A DNA stretch of 64,000 nt from CAVVJA01 sp963779485. GTDB taxonomy: Bacteria > Actinomycetota > Actinomycetes > Mycobacteriales > Jatrophihabitantaceae. Made by a program: the position numbers and the translations under genes. This document shows positions 53,894 to 64,000 of this stretch, one piece after another; the stretch's first letter is position 1, and each line of letters begins with the position of its first letter. Location: positions 310,001-374,000 of the forward strand of contig CAVZYJ010000013.1 in assembly GCA_963779485.1 (NCBI GenBank), read 5' to 3'. A model generated the notes under the pieces. That model was given only the letters and a program-made list of their open reading frames with translations. It was not told where the DNA came from and made no database searches.

Positions 53894-55435
53894 GTGCTGG
53901 TCGCACACAACAGCTCGGCCGGAGTCATCCCACGCCCAACGGCGGTGCGTCGGATGTCGCTCTCGGCGTTGGGCCAGGCCGTGGGCGCAGCGTTCGTGGG
54001 CCCGGATGTCGCCGTCTCCGGCATCACCGCGAACAGCCAGCTCGTCCGGCCCGGTGACGTGTTCGCGGCGCTGCCCGGGCGCAGCGGTCACGGCGCCCGG
54101 TTCGCGGGTCCGGCGCTCGCGGCCGGCGCGGTCGCAGTACTGACCGATCCACCCGCCGCCGCCCAGCTACCGCTCGACGTCCCGTCGCTGGTCGTGCCGG
54201 ACGTTCGGCTCGCACTCGGGCCGGCCGCAGCGTCCGTCTATGGCCAGCCCAGCACCCGCCTGTCGGTACTGGGCGTTACCGGTACGAGTGGCAAGACGAC
54301 CACGACCTTCCTGATCCGCGCCGGTCTCGCGGCCGCCGGGATGCCGAGCGCGCTGATCGGCACTGTCGCGACGCTGGTCGGCGACGAGAAGATCAGTACC
54401 GGGTTCACCACCCCCGAAGCCCCGGAGCTGCAGGCGTTGCTCGCCGTCATGGCGGAGCGCGGTGCGGCTGTGGTGGCGATGGAGGTGTCCAGCCACGCGC
54501 TCGCGCTCGGCCGGGCGGACGGCGTGGACTTCGCCGTCGGCGCGTTCACCAACCTGTCGCAGGACCACCTCGACTTCCACGGCGACCTCGAGGACTACTT
54601 CGCGGCCAAGGCGAAACTGTTCGACGGGCGCTCGCGGGTAGCCGCGATCGTGACCGACGACACGTGGGGCCGCCGGCTCGCCGTCCGGGTGGGACCGGAC
54701 GCGATCACCGTCAGCACGACGCGAGGCGACGCCGCGACGTGGCGGGCGACGGACATCGTCGGGAGATCGGACGGCGGCACGACGTTCCGGGCCGTGGGTC
54801 CCGGCCGAGATGTTGCGTCGGGCACTAACATCCTGGGCTCCTACAACGTCGCGAACGCGCTGCTGGCGCTTGCCGTGCTGGACACGGTCGGCGTCGACCT
54901 GCGGCTCGCCGCTCCGGCCGTCGCCCGGGCAGGGGTGCCCGGACGCATGGAGCGGATCGTCGCGGGTCAGCCGTTCCTGGTCGTCGTGGACTACAGCCAC
55001 AAGCCGGCGGCGGTCGAAGGTGCGCTGCGGGCATTGCGGCCACTCACCGCCGGTCGGTTGATGATCGTGCTCGGATGCGGAGGCGACCGCGATCAGGCCA
55101 AACGTCCGATGATGGGGGAGGTGGCCGCTCGCCACGCCGACGTCGTGATCGTCACCGACGACAATCCACGGAACGAGGATCCGCGCGCCATCCGCCGGGC
55201 CGTGCTCGAGGGTGCTCGTGGGCTGCCGGCAGCTCACCGGGCCGAGGTGGTCGAGATCGGCGATCGGGGCGAGGCGATCCGTTTTGCCATCCGGACGGCC
55301 CGGCCGGGCGACACCGTGCTGGTAGCCGGCAAGGGCCACGAGTGCGGCCAAGAGGTCGCCGGCACGGTCTACCCGTTCGACGACCGGGACGTGGCGAGCC
55401 GGGTGCTCGGCGCCCCGACTGGCGGAATCGCATGA
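53894..55435 (+). CDS. murE: UDP-MurNAc-tripeptide synthetase MurE, meso-DAP type
   Basis: The 513-residue Mur ligase adds the third stem residue. The ATP loop is GVTGTSGKTTTTFLI, with the carbamylated Lys region and LTNLSQDHLDFHG-type FTNLSQDHLDFHGDLEDYF. The amino-acid specificity motif is D423-N-P-R426 (TDDNPRNEDPRAI), which selects meso-diaminopimelate over lysine. The GTG start is one base after the ftsI stop, and the TGA overlaps the murF ATG. Confidence 0.94.
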   Translation: MLVAHNSSAGVIPRPTAVRRMSLSALGQAVGAAFVGPDVAVSGITANSQLVRPGDVFAALPGRSGHGARFAGPALAAGAVAVLTDPPAAAQLPLDVPSLVVPDVRLALGPAAASVYGQPSTRLSVLGVTGTSGKTTTTFLIRAGLAAAGMPSALIGTVATLVGDEKISTGFTTPEAPELQALLAVMAERGAAVVAMEVSSHALALGRADGVDFAVGAFTNLSQDHLDFHGDLEDYFAAKAKLFDGRSRVAAIVTDDTWGRRLAVRVGPDAITVSTTRGDAATWRATDIVGRSDGGTTFRAVGPGRDVASGTNILGSYNVANALLALAVLDTVGVDLRLAAPAVARAGVPGRMERIVAGQPFLVVVDYSHKPAAVEGALRALRPLTAGRLMIVLGCGGDRDQAKRPMMGEVAARHADVVIVTDDNPRNEDPRAIRRAVLEGARGLPAAHRAEVVEIGDRGEAIRFAIRTARPGDTVLVAGKGHECGQEVAGTVYPFDDRDVASRVLGAPTGGIA

Positions 55436-56874
55436 TCGAGCTGACCCTGGCCCAGGTCGCGGCGATCACCCGAGGGACCCTCGGCCACGCGAATCCCGCC
55501 ACTCGGGTGACCGGCAGCGTCGAATTCGACTCCCGGCGGGTCCGCTCGGGCGGCCTGTTCTTCGCCTTCGCTGGCGAGCACGCTGACGGCCACGACCACG
55601 CTGCCGCGGCGATCCGGGCCGGAGCGGTGGCCGCGGTGGTCACCCGCCCGGTCGCCAGCCCTCACATCCTCGTCGGCGACGGCCGAGCGGCGATGGCTGC
55701 GCTGGCGACAGAAGTCGCGAAGCAGCTGACTGCCACCGTCGTCGGCATCACCGGCTCGTCCGGCAAGACCTCGACGAAGGACCTCGTCGCGGCTCTCCTG
55801 GAGCGCATCGGGCCGACCATCGCCCCCCCGGGTTCCTTCAACAACGAGCTCGGCCATCCCTACACCGTGCTGCGCGCCGACGCGTCGACCCGATTCCTGG
55901 TGCTCGAGACGAGTGCTCGCGGCATCGGCCATATCCGGGCGCTCACCCGCATCGCGCCACCGCGTATCGGCGCCGTGCTGAACGTCGGGAGCGCCCATCT
56001 CGGCGAATTCGGCTCCCGCGAGGCGATCGCCGCGGCGAAAGGGGAGCTCGTCGAGGCATTGCCCGCTGCGACGGATGGGGGCGTCGCTGTCCTCAACGCG
56101 GACGACCCGCTGGTCGCGGCCATGGCGCATCGCACGCCGGCGCGGGTCGTGACGGTCGGTGAGTCGGCCAGCGCCGACATTCGGGCCGACCAGGTCCAGC
56201 TGGACGACCTGGGCCGGCCGTCGTTCCGGCTCACCACCCCCGGCGGGAGAGCGACGGTCACCCTGCCCCTCGTCGGCAGCCACCAGGTCGGCAACGCGCT
56301 CGCGGCCGCGGCCGTCGGCCTGGAGTGTGGACTCTCGATGGCCGCCACCGCCGACGCCCTGTCGACGGCCAGCCCTCGGTCGCGGTGGCGGATGGAGCTG
56401 CTCGAGCGGGCCGATGGCGTGGTCGTCATCAACGACGCCTACAACGCCAATCCCGAATCGGTTCGCGCCGCATTGAAGGCGCTGGCCGCGATCGGTCGGG
56501 CCCGTCCGGCGCGGACCGTCGCGGTCCTCGGAGAGATGGCCGAGCTGGGACCAGATGCCGCGGTCGAGCACGACGCGATCGGCCGCCTCGCCGTCCGGCT
56601 GGACATATCTCGGCTTATCGCCGTCGGCGGGGCGGCCCGGCCGATCGCGCACGGCGCCGCTCTGGAAGGCTCCTGGGATGGTGAGTCGACGTGGGTCGCT
56701 GACTCGGATGCTGCGCTGACGCTGCTGCAGAACGAGCTTCGGGCCGGGGACGTGGTACTCGTGAAGGCATCCCGCGCCGCGAGCCTCGAACGAGTCGCTA
56801 TTGCACTCGGCGAGAACGTGCCGGCGGCGGCCAACTCGGGCGAGCGCCCGGAGAGGAGGACGGCCCAGGAGTGA
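55432..56874 (+). CDS. murF: UDP-MurNAc-pentapeptide synthetase MurF
   Basis: The 480-residue ligase attaches D-Ala-D-Ala to UDP-MurNAc-tripeptide. The P-loop is VVGITGSSGKTSTKDLVAA, followed by ETSARGIGHI, NVGSAHLGEFGS and VVINDAYNANPESVRAAL, all diagnostic of MurF. The N-terminal UDP-binding domain has FDSRRVRSGGLFFAF. It is coupled to murE by ATGA and to mraY by a 4-base overlap. Confidence 0.95.
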   Translation: MIELTLAQVAAITRGTLGHANPATRVTGSVEFDSRRVRSGGLFFAFAGEHADGHDHAAAAIRAGAVAAVVTRPVASPHILVGDGRAAMAALATEVAKQLTATVVGITGSSGKTSTKDLVAALLERIGPTIAPPGSFNNELGHPYTVLRADASTRFLVLETSARGIGHIRALTRIAPPRIGAVLNVGSAHLGEFGSREAIAAAKGELVEALPAATDGGVAVLNADDPLVAAMAHRTPARVVTVGESASADIRADQVQLDDLGRPSFRLTTPGGRATVTLPLVGSHQVGNALAAAAVGLECGLSMAATADALSTASPRSRWRMELLERADGVVVINDAYNANPESVRAALKALAAIGRARPARTVAVLGEMAELGPDAAVEHDAIGRLAVRLDISRLIAVGGAARPIAHGAALEGSWDGESTWVADSDAALTLLQNELRAGDVVLVKASRAASLERVAIALGENVPAAANSGERPERRTAQE

Positions 56875-57962
56875 AAACGATCCTGCTCGCCGCAGTCTCC
56901 TCGTTGTTGTTCTCCATCCTGTTCACTCCGGTCATCGTCCGGTACTTCCGGCTGCGCGGGTTCGGGCAGGAGATCCGCAACGACGGGCCACCCGGACACC
57001 TGATCAAGCGCGGGACGCCGACCATGGGTGGCGTAGCGATCATCGTCTCGACGCTGTTCGGTTACATCGTCGCGCACGGGATCACCGCGATCCGGGGCAA
57101 AGGCGGCCCGTCGGCGTCCGGGCTGTTGCTGCTGTTCCTGCTGGTCGGCTGCGGCGCGGTCGGTTTCGTCGACGACCTCATCAAGATCCGCCGGCAGCGC
57201 AACCTGGGCTTGCGCGCCCGGACGAAATTCGGCGGTCAGCTCATCGTCGGGGTGACGTTCGCGATACTCGCGCTGCAGTTCCCCAACCACCGGGGCCTGC
57301 GGCCCGCGTCGACCCATCTCTCCTACGTGCGCGACATCAGCGCGATCAGCCTCGGGTCGGTCGGGTTCGTCGTGCTGGCTTACCTCATCGTGACGGCGAC
57401 GACGAACTCGGTGAATCTCACCGACGGACTCGACGGGCTTGCCGCCGGCGCCTGCGCGATGGTGTTCGGCGCCTACACGCTCATCACGTTCATCCAGTTC
57501 CGCAACAGCTGCGGCACGGTGGTTCTCCCCGGCTGCTACCTGGCGCGGGACCCGATCGATCTGGCCCTTGTGGCCGCCGCGGCCATGAGCGCGTGCTTCG
57601 GCTTCTTGTGGTGGAATGCCTCGCCCGCTCAGATCTTCATGGGCGACACCGGCTCGATGGCCCTTGGCGGCCTCATGGCCGGACTCGCCATCCTGTCGCG
57701 CACGGAGCTGCTACTGGTCGTTCTCGGCGGCTTGTTCGCCGTGGTGACGTTGTCGGGCATCATCCAGACGGGCTGGTTCAAGTACACCCGTCGACGAACC
57801 GGAACCGGGCGCCGGGTGTTCAAGATGTCGCCCATCCACCACCACTTCGAACTGTCGGGGTGGCAGGAGATCACGATCATCGTCCGCTTCTGGATCATCG
57901 CCGGGCTAGCCGTCGCATTCGGCACCGGGTTGTTCTACGCCGAGTTCATCGGCAATGGCTGA
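56871..57962 (+). CDS. mraY: Phospho-MurNAc-pentapeptide transferase MraY
   Basis: The 363-residue enzyme has ten membrane helices and makes lipid I by moving phospho-MurNAc-pentapeptide onto undecaprenyl phosphate. Active-site blocks are GHLIKRGTPTMGGVAII, GFVDDLIKIRRQRNLGL (catalytic DD), TNSVNLTDGLDGLAAG and FMGDTGSMALGG, with the HHHFELSGW histidine loop near the C-terminus. The GTG start lies in the overlap with murF. The last 8 bases overlap murD. Confidence 0.95.
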   Translation: MKTILLAAVSSLLFSILFTPVIVRYFRLRGFGQEIRNDGPPGHLIKRGTPTMGGVAIIVSTLFGYIVAHGITAIRGKGGPSASGLLLLFLLVGCGAVGFVDDLIKIRRQRNLGLRARTKFGGQLIVGVTFAILALQFPNHRGLRPASTHLSYVRDISAISLGSVGFVVLAYLIVTATTNSVNLTDGLDGLAAGACAMVFGAYTLITFIQFRNSCGTVVLPGCYLARDPIDLALVAAAAMSACFGFLWWNASPAQIFMGDTGSMALGGLMAGLAILSRTELLLVVLGGLFAVVTLSGIIQTGWFKYTRRRTGTGRRVFKMSPIHHHFELSGWQEITIIVRFWIIAGLAVAFGTGLFYAEFIGNG

Positions 57963-59328
57963 CGCACCGGTCGACCTCACCGGGCGCACGGTCCTGGTCT
58001 GCGGTGTCCGGTTCGCAGGGGAGTCGGCGGCCCGGGCCCTCCTCGCGCGAGGGGCTCGGGTGTTGCTCGCCGACCGGCACCGAACGACGGCCGTCGATCC
58101 GCTGCTTGTCGCCGGCGCCACGTTCGTCGGCGACCCGGACGCGGTGCCGCCCGGGGTCGAGCTGGTGGTCACCTCACCCGGGCTGCGTCCCGACCACCCG
58201 CTGCTCCGCGACGCCGTGGCTGTCCGGGTTCCGGTCTGGGGCGAGATCGAGCTCGCCTGGCAGCTGCGGGACCGGGGCGGTGCGCCCTGGCTCGCAGTCA
58301 CCGGCACGAACGGCAAGACCACGACCGTCCGCATGCTCGAATCGATGCTGGTCGCGGCCGGACGGCGCGCCCGCGCGGTCGGCAACGTCGGCGTATCGGT
58401 CATCGACGCCGTGCTGGCGTCGCCCCCCTACGACGTGCTGCCCGTCGAGCTGTCGAGCTTCCAGTTGCACTGGTCGCGGTCCGTGCGTCCAGCGGCCGGC
58501 GCGCTGCTGAATCTCGCGCCCGATCACCTGGACTGGCACGGCTCGATGCCGGCCTACGTCGAGGTCAAGACGCGGGTGTGGGCAGCCCCGATCGCAGTCG
58601 CCAACCTCGACGACGACCGCGTCGCCGCGCTGTTCGCCGCGACGTCGGCAGAGACCCGCGTCGGGGTGCGCGTGGCCCCGCCGATCGAGGGCCAGCTTGG
58701 GGTACGCGACGGCGTCCTCGTCGACCGCGCGTTCGCCGAGGGCGAGGAGCTCGTTCGCGTGGCCGACGTGCGACCGTCCGGGCGCCACAACGTCACCAAC
58801 GCGCTCTGCGCCGCCGCCCTCGCCCGATCCCAGGGCGTGCCGGCCGAGGCCGTGGCCAGCGGGCTACGGGATTTCCAGCCCGATCCGCATCGCAATCAGC
58901 TCGTGACCACGCGGGCCGGTGTGCGCTGGGTGGACGACAGCAAGGCGACGAACCCGCACGCCGCCGCCGCGTCGCTCGCCGCCTATCCACGGGTCGTGTG
59001 GATCGCGGGCGGCCAGCTGAAGGATGCCCCGGTCGACGATCTGGTGGCGCGGTTCGCGTCGCAACTGGCCGGCGTGGTGCTGCTCGGCGTCGACCGCGCA
59101 CGCATCGCGGCCGCACTCGCGCGACACGCCCCGGATGTGCCGGTGATCACCGTGGCCAGCCACGACGATAAGGCCATGACCGAGGTGGTGGACGCCGCGG
59201 CGGCTCTCGCTCGTCCCGGCGACACCGTACTGCTCGCGCCAGCGGCAGCCTCTTACGACATGTTCAGCAGTTACGCCGAGCGGGGCACCAGGTTCGCCGC
59301 GGCGATTGTTGCGCTCGGTTCGCCATGA
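57955..59328 (+). CDS. murD: UDP-MurNAc-L-alanine:D-glutamate ligase MurD
   Basis: The 457-residue cytosolic ligase adds D-glutamate. It has the UDP-binding N-terminal domain (VLVCGVRFAGESAARALLAR), the ATP loop VTGTNGKTTTVRMLESML, ELSSFQLHWSRSVRP, NLAPDHLDWHGSMPAYVEVK and VDDSKATNPHAAAASLA. The stop overlaps the ftsW ATG (ATGA). Confidence 0.94.
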   Translation: MADAPVDLTGRTVLVCGVRFAGESAARALLARGARVLLADRHRTTAVDPLLVAGATFVGDPDAVPPGVELVVTSPGLRPDHPLLRDAVAVRVPVWGEIELAWQLRDRGGAPWLAVTGTNGKTTTVRMLESMLVAAGRRARAVGNVGVSVIDAVLASPPYDVLPVELSSFQLHWSRSVRPAAGALLNLAPDHLDWHGSMPAYVEVKTRVWAAPIAVANLDDDRVAALFAATSAETRVGVRVAPPIEGQLGVRDGVLVDRAFAEGEELVRVADVRPSGRHNVTNALCAAALARSQGVPAEAVASGLRDFQPDPHRNQLVTTRAGVRWVDDSKATNPHAAAASLAAYPRVVWIAGGQLKDAPVDDLVARFASQLAGVVLLGVDRARIAAALARHAPDVPVITVASHDDKAMTEVVDAAAALARPGDTVLLAPAAASYDMFSSYAERGTRFAAAIVALGSP

Positions 59329-60857
59329 CGGCCAGCAGCCTGTCCGCCCGGCTGCGGGGTGCGCTGTCCAGCGACTCGATCGGCGCGCGCTTCCTGGAGC
59401 GCCCGTACGCCTCCCTGCAGCTGCTTCTGCTCGCCGGAGGCGGGCTACTCGGGTTCGGCGTGCTCATGGCCGCCTCGACCACGATCTCGGCGTCGCACAC
59501 CAACGATGCCGCGATGTGGAGCCAGCTGATCAAGGAGATCTTGTTCGTCAGCGTCGGCGTGCCGGTGTTCTGGCTCGCCGTCCGACTGCCACCTCGCGGC
59601 TACCGGATGCTCGCCTATCCCATGCTGATGGTTGCCGCGGTGCTGCTGCTCGCCGTTCTCGTCCCCGGCATCGGCGTCATGGCCTACGGAGCGCGGCGGT
59701 GGATCGACTTCGGTCCGTTGCAGTTCCAGCCGTCGGAATTCGGCAAGCTCGCCATCTTGGTCTGGGCCGCGGATCTGCTTGCCCGCAAGCAGCATCTGGG
59801 CACGTTGTCGCGGGCCAACCAGGTCTTCCTGCCACTGCTTCCCGTCTTCGTCGTCTTTTGCGCCCTGGTCATGCGGGAGCCGGATCTCGGCACGACGATG
59901 TGCTTCATCCTGATCCTCATCGGTCTGCTGTGGATGGTCGGGCTGCCGCTGCGCTACTTCGCCCTGCTGATCGTCGGCGTTGGCGCTGTGGTCACCGCGC
60001 TTGCGGTGCTCGAGCCCTACCGCTTGCAGCGCTTGCTCACCTTCCTGCACCCGTTCGACCAGCACAATGGGGCCGGATTCCAGACGGTGGAAGGCCTCTA
60101 CGCGCTGGCGTCGGGCGGGGTGTTCGGCGTCGGTCTCGGCAACGGAACGTCGAAGTACAGCTGGGTACCGAATGCCAATACCGACTACGTCTACTCGGTG
60201 ATCGGCGAGGAGCTCGGCCTGATCGGCTCGGTCGCGGTGCTGGTGTTCTTCGCGCTGTTCGCCGTGGCCGGCGTGCGGATCGCGCGCCGCAGCGCCGATC
60301 CGTTCGTACGGCTGGCCGCCGGCGGCGCGACGGTCTGGATATGTGGCCAGGCGCTGATCAACATCGGTTACGTGACCGCGTTGCTGCCCGTGACGGGCAT
60401 TCCGTTGCCCTTCATCTCGGCGGGCGGGGCCTCGCTGCTCGTGACATTCGTCGTGTTCGGCATGCTCGTGTCGTTTGCGCGCCACGAGCCGTCTGCGGTG
60501 GCCGAAGCCCAGCGGGCTACCGCATCAGGAACGCGGGGCCGAGTATCGCGATGGGCCCGGCTACCCATGCCCAAGGCCTACGTCCCGCCGAAGCGAGTGG
60601 CACCCGGCCGCAGGGCCGGGGCGCCGCCCCCCACCAGACGAGGCGCTCCGACCGGATCACCGGGCAGCGATGTGCCCGGTGCGGCTCGTCGCCCGGCTCC
60701 GGCCCGATCGATGGCTACCGCCGCTCGGCCATCGTGGCCGGCGGCCGGTGGCGGCCCGCGGGCTGGGGCGCCCGCACCACAACGCAGATCCGGGCGCCCG
60801 TTGCCGGCGACCGGTAGCGATGGGCTGCGCCGTTCAGGTCGCCCGGGCCGACCATGA
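59325..60857 (+). CDS. ftsW: Septal SEDS glycosyltransferase FtsW
   Basis: The 510-residue SEDS protein has about ten membrane helices and polymerises lipid II with FtsI as its partner. Family marks are YGARRWIDFGPLQFQPSEFGK, REPDLGTTMCFI, NTDYVYSVIGEELGLIG (catalytic region) and TGIPLPFISAGGASLL. About 110 residues at the C-terminus are a Pro/Arg/Ala-rich cytosolic tail, longer than in most FtsW proteins and a possible FtsZ-contact segment as in mycobacteria. Confidence 0.93.
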   Translation: MTASSLSARLRGALSSDSIGARFLERPYASLQLLLLAGGGLLGFGVLMAASTTISASHTNDAAMWSQLIKEILFVSVGVPVFWLAVRLPPRGYRMLAYPMLMVAAVLLLAVLVPGIGVMAYGARRWIDFGPLQFQPSEFGKLAILVWAADLLARKQHLGTLSRANQVFLPLLPVFVVFCALVMREPDLGTTMCFILILIGLLWMVGLPLRYFALLIVGVGAVVTALAVLEPYRLQRLLTFLHPFDQHNGAGFQTVEGLYALASGGVFGVGLGNGTSKYSWVPNANTDYVYSVIGEELGLIGSVAVLVFFALFAVAGVRIARRSADPFVRLAAGGATVWICGQALINIGYVTALLPVTGIPLPFISAGGASLLVTFVVFGMLVSFARHEPSAVAEAQRATASGTRGRVSRWARLPMPKAYVPPKRVAPGRRAGAPPPTRRGAPTGSPGSDVPGAARRPAPARSMATAARPSWPAAGGGPRAGAPAPQRRSGRPLPATGSDGLRRSGRPGRP

Positions 60858-60879
60858 TCGCGAGTGGCACGGTGGCGTC

Positions 60880-61982
60880 GTGACGGCGGTGTCGGTGGTC
60901 GTCGCCGGCGGGGGTACGGCTGGCCACATCGAGCCCGCGATGGCGTTGGCCGACGCCGTTCGCCGGCTGAAGTCCGATGCCCGGATCACCGCTCTGGGCA
61001 CCGAGAAGGGACTGGATCGCACGCTGATCCCGCCGCGGGGCTACCCGCTCGAGCTGATCCCTGCGGTCCCGCTGCCCCGCAAGGTCAATTCGGCGCTGTT
61101 GCGGACGCCGGGTCGGGTGAACGACGCCGTCCGGGTGGCCGAGGCTGCGCTGGCCCGGGCCGACGCCGACGTGATCGTGGGATTCGGCGGGTACGTGGCG
61201 CTGCCGGCCTATCTCGCGGCGCGCCGCGCCCGGTTGCCGATCGTCGTGCACGAAGCGAACGCCCGCCCCGGCGTGGCGAACCGGCTGGCCGCCCGGCTGA
61301 CCCATCACGTCTACACCGCCTCGCAGCAGGTCCGGCTCCCGCACGCCGTGCCGATCGGCATTCCGCTCCGGCCGGCAATCTCCGGCCTGGATCGGCCGGC
61401 GACCCGGCCGCGCGCCCGGAACGCGTTCGGGCTACAGCCGGACACGCCGACACTCCTCGTCACGGGAGGCTCGCAGGGCGCTCAGTCGCTGAACCAGGCC
61501 GCCGCTGGGGCGGCGCCCGCATTGCGCCGAGCCGGGGTGCAGGTGCTGCACATTGTCGGCGGCAAGAACGCGGTCGCCGTGCTGCCGGGGGAGCCGCCCT
61601 ACGTGCTGGTTCCCTTCGTCGAGCAGATGCACCTGGCCTACGCTGCGGCGGATTTCGTGCTCTGCCGTTGCGGGGCCATGACCTGCGCCGAGGTTTCCGC
61701 CGTCGGGTTACCGGCCGCCTACGTGCCTTATCCGCACGGCAACGGCGAACAGCGGTTCAACGCTCGGCCGATCGTCACCGCGGGCGGCGGGCTGCTGGTC
61801 GAGGACGCCACACTCGACCCAAGCTGGGTCATCGACCACCTCATCCCGATCATGACCGATCCGCGCCGGCTCGCGTCCATGTCCCGGTCCGCAGCTGGCG
61901 CCGGCGCTCGGGACGCCGACGTCGTGCTCGCTCGGGCGGTCCTGAATGTGGCCGCCGAGCACCGACGGTTCGGACCGGTGCC

Positions 61983-61986
<4 letters not shown>
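60880..61986 (+). CDS. murG: UDP-GlcNAc:lipid I N-acetylglucosaminyltransferase MurG
   Basis: The 368-residue GT28 enzyme converts lipid I to lipid II on the inner face of the membrane. It starts VVVAGGGTAGHIEPAMALAD (the GGTxGHI loop), with GFGGYVALPAYLAAR, HEANARPGVANRLAAR, LVTGGSQGAQSLNQAA and RCGAMTCAEVSAVGLPA. GTG 60880 is taken as start; GTG 60889 is also possible. A longer upstream frame overlaps the ftsW tail. Confidence 0.94.
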
Positions 61987-63502
<1,516 letters not shown>

Positions 63503-63503
<1 letters not shown>

Positions 63504-64000
63504 TGGCTCGCGTGCGCCTCGGCTCACGACCGGCCTTCCGAGGGGACCGGGATTGGCGCCCGAGACCGCGGCGTTGGACCGGTCGTTGGCGCCGCTGGGT
63601 TGTCCTCGGGGCGGTTCTCGCGGTGCTCGCAACGGTGGCGTGGGCGGTGGTGTGGAGTCCGCTGTTCGCGGTGCGGCAGGTCAGCGTGCGCGGGACGCTG
63701 TACTACCTGACTCGGGCCGAGGTGGAACGCGCCGCCCAGGTCCCGGCCGGGCGGTCGCTGGTGCGGCTCGACACCGGAGCGGTCGCCCGGCGCGTCGAGA
63801 GCCTGCCCGAGGTCGCGGCGGCGAGCGTCACGGTGTCCTACCCGTCGACGGTGGTCATCACGCTCACCGAGCGGGTCGCGGTCGGCTTTGTGGGGGACGG
63901 CAGCGAGAACCACCTCGTAGATCGGACCGGTCGGCAGTTTCGCACGGTGGCGAGCGCGCCGCGCGGCCTGCCGCAGTTCCGGGTCGCCAGCGGCCCGAGG
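63503..64000 (+). CDS. ftsQ: Cell division protein FtsQ (N-terminal part, cut by the window end)
   Basis: An open frame of 166 codons runs to the last base. It encodes an Arg-rich cytosolic tail, one membrane helix (VVLGAVLAVLATVAWAVVW) and a POTRA domain starting LFAVRQVSVRGTLYYLTRAEVERAA, followed by the FtsQ beta domain PSTVVITLTERVAVGFVGDG. FtsQ scaffolds the FtsL-FtsB subcomplex of the divisome. There is no ddl gene between murC and ftsQ, the usual actinobacterial order. Confidence 0.9.

Overview
The window is chromosomal DNA from a high-GC actinomycete. The evidence is a complete actinobacterial dcw cluster, PimB'-type phosphatidylinositol mannosylation, a RipC-like NlpC/P60 hydrolase behind a c-di-AMP riboswitch, mycobacteria/Streptomyces-type LexA boxes, many GTG starts and many leaderless TANNNT-N6-start promoters. 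The gene order follows the Mycobacterium tuberculosis stretch from about Rv2191 to Rv2151c, with Streptomyces-like insertions (ROK glucokinase, 6-phosphofructokinase, SAV_6107 HEPN, MoxR/DUF58/transglutaminase). The MurE DNPR motif implies meso-diaminopimelate peptidoglycan. A Frankiales/Sporichthyales-like lineage is possible, but the genus cannot be fixed from the sequence.

Layout. 1-11.4 kb: DEDDh exonuclease/UvrC-like nuclease, NYN protein, small CxxC protein, c-di-AMP riboswitch and RipC-like hydrolase, PimB', two SRPBCC proteins, ArsA-like ATPase, ROK glucokinase, EEP hydrolase, methyltransferase. 11.5-20.1 kb: membrane protein and esterase, PlsC-type acyltransferase, 3'-5' exoribonuclease, a phosphofructokinase with pyrophosphate-type residues, EamA-like transporter, class II DAHP synthase, threonine aldolase and a second (type I-beta) DAHP synthase. 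20.1-24.5 kb: PASTA Ser/Thr kinase, two methyltransferase-fold proteins and an Rv2175c-like DNA-binding protein. 24.5-33.4 kb: carotenoid genes (fused lycopene cyclase, crtB, crtI; then a crtA-like monooxygenase, GNAT, cruF, glycosyltransferase and crtD-like desaturase) around metF. 33.4-40.5 kb: divergent assimilatory sulfate operons (sir-zinc ribbon-cysH, and cysC-cysD-cysN-cysG), each led by a short cysteine-containing leader peptide. 40.5-44.5 kb: a LexA-boxed HEPN-methyltransferase-dinB operon, DUF3040 and a LexA-boxed alkB. 44.6-49.3 kb: MoxR-DUF58-transglutaminase operon. 49.5-64 kb: mraZ, rsmH, ftsL, ftsI, murE, murF, mraY, murD, ftsW, murG, murC and the start of ftsQ.

How it works together. 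The right third is the division and murein-precursor machine, with a four-repeat MraZ operator in front. The sulfate block takes sulfate to sulfide: CysDN makes APS, CysH (with iron-sulfur cysteines of the APS-reductase type) reduces it, Sir makes sulfide and CysG supplies siroheme. The carotenoid block predicts a monocyclic carotenoid carrying a 1'-hydroxyl, an extra desaturation, a keto group and a sugar. No GGPP synthase is in the window.

The most interesting non-coding signals are a dispersed hairpin repeat (three copies, each just downstream of a minus-strand stop codon in the same orientation), the paired cysteine leader peptides with an inverted 9-bp upstream motif, and two perfect LexA boxes. 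About 13 inferred single-base frameshifts lie in the first 27.3 kb (exonuclease, plsC, kinase, spermidine-synthase-like gene, crtB, crtI) and none was noticed in the remaining 36 kb. Local sequencing or assembly error is more likely than genuine decay of so many genes.
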